DNA of 64,000 nucleotides from Clusia tigrina (Eukaryota > Arthropoda > Insecta > Diptera > Clusiidae), in contig OV050030.1 of NCBI GenBank assembly GCA_920105625.2, positions 74,167,900-74,231,899 on the forward strand. The letters are read 5' to 3'. The position numbers and the translations under genes are program-made. This document shows positions 48,986 through 60,830 of this stretch, one piece after another (within the stretch, counting starts at the first letter, position 1; each line of letters begins with the position of its first letter). The notes beneath the pieces are model-generated. The model was not told the origin of the DNA. It did no database searches and saw nothing but the letters and a program-made list of their open reading frames with translations.

Positions 48986-51858
48986 ATATTGCGGGAATTA
49001 ACATTAAACACCACACAAAAAATGGGCTTGTTATTTCTACAGCCACGCCCACTATTGACATATTATTATAACTTGCGACCTATACAATAGTTATGGACGA
49101 AATTTTTTATTAGTACGTACACGCACCCTACAAAGCCATATACAAGATTCGGGGTAGATCAGAGGAAGGATACGCCTCCCTCCCATATAATGAACTTTGG
49201 GACCTCACTTAAAGACAATTACCCTATCTATGCTTCTAGTGATGATATATGAAAACAAATTGGTAGATGTATACACTGGGACTGTACTAGCATGCATTCC
49301 AAATATAGGCAGATTGTTACTACTGCCACGCCCACAATTAACCAAAAATCATTACTAGGTTCCTATTAAAGATTTCTCAACGAAGTTTCACAGGAATGTT
49401 GCGGGTACTAACATTAAACAACACACAAAAAATGGGCGTGTTTATTCTTTAGCCACGCCCACTATTGAAATATTATTATAACTTGCGACATATACAATAT
49501 TTTTGGACGAAATTTTATATTAGTACGTATATGGACCCTACAAAGCCACATACAAAATTCGGGGTCTATGAGAAGAAGGATACGCCTCCTTCCCATATAA
49601 TGAACTTTGGGGACCCCACTTAAAGATAATTACCCTATCTATGCTTCTAGTCATGATATATGACAACAAATTGACAGATGTATACAATGGGTCTGTACAA
49701 GCATGCATTCCAAATATGGGCAGATTATTACTACTGCCACGCCCACAAATAACCAAAAATCATTACTAGGTTCCTATTAAAGATTTCTCAACGAAATTTC
49801 ACAGGAATGTTGCGGGTACTAACATTAAACACCACACAGAAAATGGGCGTGTTATTTCTTTAGCCACGCCCACTATTGAAATATTATTATAACTTGCGAC
49901 CTATACAATATTTTTGGACGAAATTTTATACTAGTACGTATATGGACCCTACAAAGCCATATACAAGATTCGGGGTAGATCAGAGGAAGGATACGCTTCC
50001 TTCCCATATAATGAGCTTTGGGGACCTCACTTAAAGACAATTACCCTATCTATGCTTCTAGTGATGATATATGAAAACAAATTGGTAGATGTATACACTG
50101 GGTCTGTACTAGCATGCATTCCAAATATGGGCAGATTGTTACTACTGCCACGCCCACAATTAACCAAAAATCATTACTAGGCTCCTATTAAAGATTTCTC
50201 AACGAAATTTCACAGGAATGTTGCGGGTACTAACATTAAACACCACACAGAAAATGGGCGTGTTATTTCTTTAGCCACGCCCACTATTGAAATATTATTA
50301 TAACTTGCGACCTATACAATATTTTTGGACGAAATTTTATATTAGTACGTATATGGACCCTACAAAGCCATACAAGATTCGGGGTAGATCAGAGGAAGGA
50401 TACGCCTCCCTCCCATATAATGAACTTTGGGGACCTCACTTAAAGACAATTACCCTATCTATGCTTGTAGTGATTATATATGAAAACAAATTGGTAGATG
50501 TATACACTCGGACTGTACTATCATGCATTCCAAATATAGGCAGATTGTTACTACTGCCACGCCCACAATTGACCAAAAATCATTACTAGGTTCCTATTAA
50601 AGATTTCTCAACGAAATTTCACAGGAATGTTGCGGGTACTAACATTAAACAACACACAAAAAATGGGCGTGTTATTTCTTTAGCGACGCCCACTATTGAA
50701 ATATTATTATAACTTGCGACCTATACAATATTTTTGGACGAAATTTTATATTAGTACGTATATGGACCCTACAAAGCCACATACAAAATTCGGGGTCGAT
50801 GTGAAGAAGTATACGCCTCCTTCCCATATAATGAACTTTGGGGACCCCACTTAAAGATAATTACCCTATCTATGCTTCTAGTCATGATATATGACAACAA
50901 ATTGACAGATGTATACAATGGGTCTGTACAAGCATGCATTCCAAATATGGGCAGATTATTACTACTGCCACGCCCACAATTAACCAAAAATCATTACTAG
51001 GTTCCTATTAAAGATTTCTCAACGAAATTTCACAGGAATGTTGCGGGTACTAACGTTAAACACCACACAAAAAATGGGCGTGTTATTTCTTTAGCCACGC
51101 CCACTATTGAAATATTATTATAACTTGCGACCTATACAATATTTTTGGACGAAATTTTATATTAGTACGTATATGGACCCTACAAAGCCACATACAAGAT
51201 TCGGGGTCGATCAGAGGAAGGATACGCCTCCTTCCCATATAATGAGCTTTGGGGACCTCACTTAAAGACAATTACCCTATCTATGCTTCTAGTGATGATA
51301 TATGAAAACAAATTGGTACATGGATACACTAGGTTTGTACTAGCATGCATTCCAAATATGGGCAGATTGTTACTACTGCCACGCCCACAATTAACCAAAA
51401 ATCATTACTAGGCTCCTATTAAAGATTTCTCTACGAAATTTCACAGCAATGTTGCGGGTACTAACATTAAACACCACACAAAAAATGGGCCTGTTATTTC
51501 TAGAGCCACGCCCACTATTGACATATTATTATAACTTACGACCTATATAATATTTTTGGACGAAATTTTATATTCATACGTATATGGACCCTACACGGCA
51601 TATACAAAATTCGGGGTCGATCGGAGGAAGAATACGCCTCCCTCCCATATAATGAACTTTGGGGACCTCACTTAAAACCAATTACCCTATCTATGCTTCT
51701 AGTGATGATATATGAAAACAAATTGGTAGATGTATACACTGGGTCTGTACTAGCATGCATTCCAAATATGGGCAGATTGTTACTACTGCCACGCCCACAA
51801 TTAACCTAAAATCATTACTAGGCTCCTATTAAAGATTTCTCTACGAAATTTCACAGCA
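48986..51858 (+). repeat. Seven right-domain monomers
   Basis: Units 48986 (410), 49396 (411), 49807 (411), 50218 (409), 50627 (411), 51038 (411) and 51449 (410). The unit at 49396 has the unusual GTGTTTATTCTTTAGCC, shared only with the one at 63706. The unit at 50218 lacks two bases in AAAGCCATACAAG. 51038 and 51449 pair with 37872 and 38283. Confidence 0.85.
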
Positions 51859-51939
51859 ATGTTGCGGGTACTAACATTAAACACCACACAAAAAATGGGC
51901 GTGTTATTTCTACAGCCACGCCCACTATTGACATATTAT

Positions 51940-53275
51940 TATAACTTACGACCTATATAATATTTTTGGACGAAATTTTATATTTTTACGTATATGGACC
52001 CTACACGGCATATACAAAATTCGGGGTCGATCGGAGGAAGAATACGCCTCCCTCCCATATAATGAACTTTGGGGACCTCACTTAAAAACAATTACCCTAT
52101 CTATGCTTCTAGTGATGATATTTGAAAACGAATTGGTAGATATATACACTGGGTCTGTACTAGCATGCATTCCAAATATGGGCAGATTGTTAATACTGCC
52201 ATGCCCACAATTAACCAAAAATCATTACTAGGTTCCTATTAAAGATTTCTCAACGAAATTTCACAGGAATGTTGCGGGTACTAACATTAAACACCACACA
52301 AAAAATGGGAGTGTTATTTCTACAGCCACGCGCACTATTGACATATTATTATAACTTGCGACCTATACAATATTTTTGGACTAAATTTTATGTTAGTACG
52401 TATATGGACCGTACAAACCCATATACAAGACTCGGGGTCGATCAGAGGAAGAATACGGTTCCTTCCCATATAATGAACTTTGGGAACCCCTCTTAAAGAC
52501 AATTACCCTATCTATGCTTCTACTGATGATATATGAAAACAATTTGGTAGATGTATATACTGGGTCTGTACTAGCATGCATTCCAAATATGGGTAGATTG
52601 TTACTACTGCCACGCCCACAATTAACCAAAAATCATTAATAGGTTCCTATTAAAGATTTCTCAACGAAATTTCACAGGAATGTTGCGGGTACTAACATTA
52701 AACACGACACAGAAAATGGGTGTATTATTTCTACAGCCACGCCCACTATTGAAATATTACTCTAACCTGCGACATATACATTATTTTTGGACTAAAGTTT
52801 ATGTTAGTACGTATATGGACCGTACAAACTCATATACAAGATTCGGGGTCGATCAGAGGAAGAATACGCCTCCTTCCTATATAATGAACTTTGGGGACCC
52901 CACTTAAAGACAATTACCCTATCTATACTTCTGGTGATGATATATAAAAACAAATTGGTAGATGTATACACTGGGTCTGTACTCTATGCTTGTAGTGATT
53001 ATATATGACAACAAATTGGTAGATGTATACACTGGGACTGTACTAGCATGCATTAAAAATATAGGCAGATTGTTACTACTGCCACGCCCACAATTGACCA
53101 AATATCATTACTAGGTTCCTATTAAAGATTTCTCAACGAAATTTCACAGGAATATTGCGGGTATTAACATTAAACACCACACACAAAATGGGTGTGTTAT
53201 TTCTACAGCCACGCCCACTATTGAAATATTATTATAACTTGCGACCTATACAATATTTTTGGACGAAATTTTATA
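51940..53275 (+). repeat. ~1.3-kb duplicated block, left copy
   Basis: From the middle of monomer 51859 through 52269 and 52680 into 53152, the sequence matches 57515-58850 at an offset of 5575. Shared rare forms are TTATATTTTTACG, GTTAATACTGCC, AAGACTCGGGG and GAATACGGTTCC. The match ends where TTATATTCGTACG here becomes TTATATTAGTACG in the right copy. Confidence 0.85.
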
Positions 53276-54651
53276 TTCGTACGTATATGGACCCTACAAA
53301 GCCATATACAAGTTTCGGGGTAGATCAAAGGAAGAATACGCCTCCCTCCCATATAATGAACTTTGTGGACCTCACTTAAAGACAATTACCCTATCTATGC
53401 TTCTAGTGATGCTATATGAATACGAATTTGTAGATGTATACACTGGGTCTGTACTAGGAAGAATTCCAAATATGGGGAGATTATTACTGCTGCCACGCCC
53501 ACAATTAACCAAAATTCATTACGAGGTTCCTATTAAAGATTTTTCAACGAAATTTCACAGGAATATTGCGGGAATTCACATTAAACACCACACAAAAAAT
53601 GGGCGTGTTATTTCTACAGCCACGCCCACTATTGAAATATTATTATACCTTGCGACCTATACAATATTTTTGAACTAAATTTTATATTCATACGTATATG
53701 GACCCTACAATGGGTCTGTACTAACATGCATTCCAAATATAGGCAGATTGTTACTACTGCCACGCCCACAATTAACCAAAAATCATGACTAGGTTCCTAT
53801 TAAAGATTTCTCAACGAAATTTCACAGGAATATTGCGGGTACTAACATAAAACAACACACAAAAAATGGGCGTGTTATTTCTTTAGCCACGCCCACTATT
53901 AAAATATTATTATAACTTGCGACCTATACAATATTTTTGGACGAAATTTTATATTAGTACGTATATGGACCCTACAAAGCCACATACAAAATTCGGGGTC
54001 GATGAAAAGAAGGATACGCCTCCTTCCCATATAATGAACTTTGGGGACCCCACTTAAAGATAATTACCCTATCTATGCTTCTAGTCATGATATATGACAA
54101 CAAATTGACAGATGTATACAATGGGTCTGTACAAGCATGCATTCCAAATATGGGCAGATTATTACTACTGCCACGCCCACAATTAACCAAAAATCATTAC
54201 TAGGTTCCTATTAAAGATTTCTCAACGAAATTTCACAGGAATGTTGCGGGTACTAACATTAAACACCACACAGAAAATGGGCGTGTTATTTCTTTAGCCA
54301 CGCCCACTATTGAAATATTATTATAACTTGCGACCTATACAATATTTTTGGACGAAATTTTATATTAGTACGTATATGGACCCTACAAAGCCATATACAA
54401 GATTCGGTGTCGATCAGAGGAAGGATACGCCTCCTTCCCATATAATGAGCTTTGGGGACCTCACTTAAAGACAATTACCCTATCTATGCTTCTAGTGATG
54501 ATATATGAAAACAAATTGGTAGATATATACACTGGGTCTGTACTAGCATGCATTCCAAATATGGGCAGATTGTTACTACTGCCACGCCCACAATTAACCA
54601 AAAATCATTACTAGGCTCCTATTAAAGATTTCTCTACGAAATTTCACAGCA
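52680..54651 (+). repeat. 1972-bp HOR module, copy 2
   Basis: Units 52680 (472), 53152 (411), 53563 (267), 53830 (411) and 54241 (411). It is in direct tandem with copy 3 and shares GGGAATTCACATT and ATTCGGTGTCGATC with it, which copy 1 lacks. GCGACATATACATT near 52770 is GCGACGTATACATT in copy 3. Confidence 0.94.
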
Positions 54652-56623
54652 ATGTTGCGGGTACTAACATTAAACACGACACAGAAAATGGGTGTATTAT
54701 TTCTACAGCCACGCCCACTATTGAAATATTACTCTAACCTGCGACGTATACATTATTTTTGGACTAAAGTTTATGTTAGTACGTATATGGACCGTACAAA
54801 CTCATATACAAGATTCGGGGTCGATCAGAGGAAGAATACGCCTCCTTCCTATATAATGAACTTTGGGGACCCCACTTAAAGACAATTACCCTATCTATAC
54901 TTCTGGTGATGATATATAAAAACAAATTGGTAGATGTATACACTGGGTCTGTACTCTATGCTTGTAGTGATTATATATGACAACAAATTGGTAGATGTAT
55001 ACACTGGGACTGTACTAGCATGCATTAAAAATATAGGCAGATTGTTACTACTGCCACGCCCACAATTGACCAAATATCATTACTAGGTTCCTATTAAAGA
55101 TTTCTCAACGAAATTTCACAGGAATATTGCGGGTATTAACATTAAACACCACACACAAAATGGGTGTGTTATTTCTACAGCCACGCCCACTATTGAAATA
55201 TTATTATAACTTGCGACCTATACAATATTTTTGGACGAAATTTTATATTCGTACGTATATGGACCCTACAAAGCCATATACAAGTTTCGGGGTAGATCAA
55301 AGGAAGAATACGCCTCCCTCCCATATAATGAACTTTGTGGACCTCACTTAAAGACAATTACCCTATCTATGCTTCTAGTGATGCTATATGAATACGAATT
55401 TGTAGATGTATACACTGGGTCTGTACTAGGAAGAATTCCAAATATGGGGAGATTATTACTGCTGCCACGCCCACAATTAACCAAAATTCATTACGAGGTT
55501 CCTATTAAAGATTTTTCAACGAAATTTCACAGGAATATTGCGGGAATTCACATTAAACACCACACAAAAAATGGGCGTGTTATTTCTACAGCCACGCCCA
55601 CTATTGAAATATTATTATACCTTGCGACCTATACAATATTTTTGAACTAAATTTTATATTCATACGTATATGGACCCTACAATGGGTCTGTACTAACATG
55701 CATTCCAAATATAGGCAGATTGTTACTACTGCCACGCCCACAATTAACCAAAAATCATGACTAGGTTCCTATTAAAGATTTCTCAACGAAATTTCACAGG
55801 AATATTGCGGGTACTAACATAAAACAACACACAAAAAATGGGCGTGTTATTTCTTTAGCCACGCCCACTATTAAAATATTATTATAACTTGCGACCTATA
55901 CAATATTTTTGGACGAAATTTTATATTAGTACGTATATGGACCCTACAAAGCCACATACAAAATTCGGGGTCGATGAAAAGAAGGATACGCCTCCTTCCC
56001 ATATAATGAACTTTGGGGACCCCACTTAAAGATAATTACCCTATCTATGCTTCTAGTCATGATATATGACAACAAATTGACAGATGTATACAATGGGTCT
56101 GTACAAGCATGCATTCCAAATATGGGCAGATTATTACTACTGCCACGCCCACAATTAACCAAAAATCATTACTAGGTTCCTATTAAAGATTTCTCAACGA
56201 AATTTCACAGGAATGTTGCGGGTACTAACATTAAACACCACACAGAAAATGGGCGTGTTATTTCTTTAGCCACGCCCACTATTGAAATATGATTATAACT
56301 TGCGACCTATACAATATTTTTGGACGAAATTTTATATTAGTACGTATATGGACCCTACAAAGCCACATACAAGATTCGGTGTCGATCAGAGGAAGGATAC
56401 GCCTCCTTCCCATATAATGAGCTTTGGGGACCTCACTTAAAGACAATTACCCTATCTATGCTTCTAGTGATGATATATGAAAACAAATTGGTAGATATAT
56501 ACACTGGGTCTGTACTAGCATGCATTCCAAATATGGGCAGATTGTTACTACTGCCACGCCCACAATTAACCAAAAATCATTACTAGGCTCCTATTAAAGA
56601 TTTCTCTACGAAATTTCACAGCA
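54652..56623 (+). repeat. 1972-bp HOR module, copy 3
   Basis: Units 54652 (472), 55124 (411), 55535 (267), 55802 (411) and 56213 (411). GAAATATGATTATAAC near 56287 is private. The GCGACGTATAC form at its start is shared with the 472-bp unit at 58255, tying this module to the next block. Confidence 0.94.
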
Positions 56624-57433
56624 ATGTTGCGGGTACTAACATTAAACACCACACAAAAAATGGGCGTGTTATTTCTACAGCCACGTCCACTATTGACATA
56701 TTATTATAACTTACGACCTATATAATATTTTTGGACGAAATTTTATATTCATACGTATATGGACCCTACAAAATTCGGGGTCGAGCGGAGGAAGAATACG
56801 CCTCCCTCCCATATAATGAACTTTGGGGACCTCACTTAAAAACAATTACCCTATCTATGCTTCTAGTGATGATATTTGAAAACGAATTGGTAGATATATA
56901 CACTGGGTCTGTACTAGCATGCATTCCAAATATGGGCAGATTGTTACTACTGCCATGCCCACAATTAACCAAAAATCATTACTAGGTTCCTATTAAAGAT
57001 TTCTCAACGAAATTTCACAGGAATGTTGCGGGTACTAACATTAAACACCACACAAAAAATGGGAGTGTTATTTCTACAGCCACGCGCACTATTGACATAT
57101 TATTATAACTTGCGACCTATACAATATTTTTGGACTAAATTTTATGTTAGTACGTATATGGACCGTACAAACCAATATACAAGATTCGGGGTCGATCAGA
57201 GGAAGAATACGCCTCCTTCCCATATAATGAACTTTGGGAACCCCTCTTAAAGACAATTACCCTATCTATGCTTCTACTGATGATATATGAAAACAATTTG
57301 GTAGATGTATATACTGGGTCTGTACTAGCATGCATTCCAAATATGGGTAGATTGTTACTACTGCCACGCCCACAATTAACCAAAAATCATTAATAGGTTC
57401 CTATTAAAGATTTCTCAACGAAATTTCACAGGA
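56624..57433 (+). repeat. 810-bp duplicated block, left copy
   Basis: Units 56624 (399) and 57023 (411) recur at 59138-59947, 2514 bp away. Both have the rare AAACCAATATACAAG. They are also relatives of 40665-41478, but lack the four-base TGTA insertion found there. Confidence 0.9.
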
Positions 57434-57514
57434 ATGTTGCGGGTACTAACATTAAACACGACACAGAAAATGGGTGTATTATTTCTACAGCCACGCCCAA
57501 TATTGACATATTAT

Positions 57515-58850
57515 TATAACTTACGACCTATATAATATTTTTGGACGAAATTTTATATTTTTACGTATATGGACCCTACACGGCATATACAAAATTCGGG
57601 GTCGATCGGAGGAAGAATACGCCTCCCTCCCATATAATGAACTTTGGGGACCTCACTTAAAAACAATTACCCTATCTATGCTTCTAGTGATGATATTTGA
57701 AAACGAATTGGTAGATATATACACTGGGTCTGTACTAGCATGCATTCCAAATATGGGCAGATTGTTAATACTGCCATGCCCACAATTAACCAAAAATCAT
57801 TACTAGGTTCCTATTAAAGATTTCTCAACGAAATTTCACAGGAATGTTGCGGGTACTAACATTAAACACCACACAAAAAATGGGAGTGTTATTTCTACAG
57901 CCACGCGCACTATTGACATATTATTATAACTTGCGACCTATACAATATTTTTGGACTAAATTTTATGTTAGTACGTATATGGACCGTACAAACCCATATA
58001 CAAGACTCGGGGTCGATCAGAGGAAGAATACGGTTCCTTCCCATATAATGAACTTTGGGAACCCCTCTTAAAGACAATTACCCTATCTATGCTTCTACTG
58101 ATGATATATGAAAACAATTTGGTAGATGTATATACTGGGTCTGTACTAGCATGCATTCCAAATATGGGTAGATTGTTACTACTGCCACGCCCACAATTAA
58201 CCAAAAATCATTAATAGGTTCCTATTAAAGATTTCTCAACGAAATTTCACAGGAATGTTGCGGGTACTAACATTAAACACGACACAGAAAATGGGTGTAT
58301 TATTTCTACAGCCACGCCCACTATTGAAATATTACTCTAACCTGCGACGTATACATTATTTTTGGACTAAAGTTTATGTTAGTACGTATATGGACCGTAC
58401 AAACTCATATACAAGATTCGGGGTCGATCAGAGGAAGAATACGCCTCCTTCCTATATAATGAACTTTGGGGACCCCACTTAAAGACAATTACCCTATCTA
58501 TACTTCTGGTGATGATATATAAAAACAAATTGGTAGGTGTATACACTGGGTCTGTACTCTATGCTTGTAGTGATTATATATGACAACAAATTGGTAGATG
58601 TATACACTGGGACTGTACTAGCATGCATTAAAAATATAGGCAGATTGTTACTACTGCCACGCCCACAATTGACCAAATATCATTACTAGGTTCCTATTAA
58701 AGATTTCTCAACGAAATTTCACAGGAATATTGCGGGTATTAACATTAAACACCACACACAAAATGGGTGTGTTATTTCTACAGCCACGCCCACTATTGAA
58801 ATATTATTATAACTTGCGACCTATACAATATTTTTGGACGAAATTTTATA
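57515..58850 (+). repeat. ~1.3-kb duplicated block, right copy
   Basis: Partner of 51940-53275. The upstream part of monomer 57434 is of another type (CACGACACAG, ATGGGTGTATT, private CACGCCCAATATTG), so the border of the block lies about 80 bp inside that monomer. GGTAGGTGTATAC near 58534 is private. Confidence 0.85.
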
Positions 58851-59137
58851 TTAGTACGTATATGGACCCTACAAAGCCACATACAAAATTCGGGGTCGAT
58901 GAAAAGAAGGATACGCCTCCTTCCCATATAATGAACTTTGGGGACCCCACTTAAAGATAATTACCCTATCTATGCTTCTAGTCATGATATATGACAACAA
59001 ATTGACAGATGTATACAATGGGTCTGTACAAGCATGCATTCCAAATATGGGCAGATTATTACTACTGCCACGCCCACAATTAACCAAAAATCATTATTAG
59101 GTTCCTATTAAAGATTTCTCAACGAAATTTCACAGGA
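58727..59137 (+). repeat. Chimeric 411-bp monomer
   Basis: It starts like the unit at 53152 (CACACACAAAATGGGTGTG) but switches near 58850 to the AGCCACATACAAAATTC / GATGAAAAGAAGG / GACAGATGTATACAATGGG type of 53830. In copies 1-3 of the 1972-bp module these two types are separated by a 267-bp unit and further sequence, so material between them has been lost by unequal exchange. Confidence 0.75.
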
Positions 59138-59947
59138 ATGTTGCGGGTACTAACATTAAACACCACACAGAAAATGGGCGTGTTATTTCTACAGCCACGC
59201 CCACTATTGACATATTATTATAACTTACGACCTATATAATATTTTTGGACGAAATTTTATATTCATACGTATATGGACCCTACAAAATTCGGGGTCGAGC
59301 GGAGGAAGAATACGCCTCCCTCCCATATAATGAACTTTGGGGACCTCACTTAAAAACAATTACCCTATCTATGCTTCTAGTGATGATATTTGAAAACGAA
59401 TTGGTAGATATATACACTGGGTCTGTACTAGCATGCATTCCAAATATGGGCAGATTGTTACTACTGCCATGCCCACAATTAACCAAAAATCATTACTAGG
59501 TTCCTATTAAAGATTTCTCAACGAAATTTCACAGGAATGTTGCGGGTACTAACATTAAACACCACACAAAAAATGGGAGTGTTATTTCTACAGCCACGCG
59601 CACTATTGACATATTATTATAACTTGCGACCTATACAATATTTTTGGACTAAATTTTATGTTAGTACGTATATGGACCGTACAAACCAATATACAAGATT
59701 CGGGGTCGATCAGAGGAAGAATACGCCTCCTTCCCATATAATGAACTTTGGGAACCCCTCTTAAAGACAATTACCCTATCTATGCTTCTACTGATGATAT
59801 ATGAAAACAATTTGGTAGATGTATATACTGGGTCTGTACTAGCATGCATTCCAAATATGGGTAGATTGTTACTACTGCCACGCCCACAATTAACCAAAAA
59901 TCATTAATAGGTTCCTATAAAAGATTTCTCAACGAAATTTCACAGGA
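59138..59947 (+). repeat. 810-bp duplicated block, right copy
   Basis: Units 59138 (399) and 59537 (411), partner of 56624-57433. The start of the 399-bp unit (CACACAGAAAATGGGCG) differs from its partner (CACACAAAAAATGGGCG). Confidence 0.9.
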
Positions 59948-60830
59948 ATGTTGCGGGTACTAACATTAAACACGACACAGAAAATGGGTGTATTATTTCT
60001 ACAGCCACGCCCACTATTGACATATTATTATAACTTACGACCTATATAATATTTTTGGACGAAATTTTATATTCATACGTATATGCACCCTACAGGGCAT
60101 ATACAAAATTCGGGGTCGATCGGAGGAAGAATACGCCTCCCTCCCATATAATGAACTTCGGGGACCTCACTTAAAGACAATTACCCTATCTATGCTTCTA
60201 TTGATGATATATGAAAACGAATTGGTAGATATATACACTGGGTCTGTACTAGCATGCATTCCAAATATGGGCAGATTGTTACTACTGCCATGCCCACAAT
60301 TAACCAAAAATCATTACTAGGTTCCTATTAAAGATTTCTCAACGAAGTTTTCACAGGAATGTTGCGGGTATTAACATTAAACACCACACAAAAAATGGGC
60401 GTGTTATTTCTACAGCCACGCCCACTATTGAAATATTACTATAACTTGCGACCTATACATTATTTTTGGACTAAAGTTTATGTTAGTACGTATATGGACC
60501 GTACAAACTCATATACAAGATTCGGGGTCGATCAGAGGAAGAATACGCCTCCTTCCTATATAATGAACTTTGGGGACCCCACTTAAAGACAACTACCCTA
60601 TCTATGCTTCTGGTGATGATATATAAAAACAAATTGGTAGATGTATACACTGGGTCTGTACTCTATGCTTGTAGTGATTATATATGACAACAAATTGGTA
60701 GATGTATACACTGGGACTGTACTAGCATGCATTCCAAATATAGGCAGATTGTTACTACTGCCACGCCCACAATTAACCAAAAATCATTAATAGGTTCCTA
60801 TTAAAGATTTCTCAACGCAATTTCACAGGA
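59948..60830 (+). repeat. 883-bp module (411 + 472), copy 3
   Basis: Units 59948 (411) and 60359 (472), with the same markers as 45166 and 48103. ACGAAGTTTTCACAGG replaces ACGAAATTTTCACAGG just before the 472-bp unit, and CCTATAAAAGATT is private near 59916. Confidence 0.9.
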
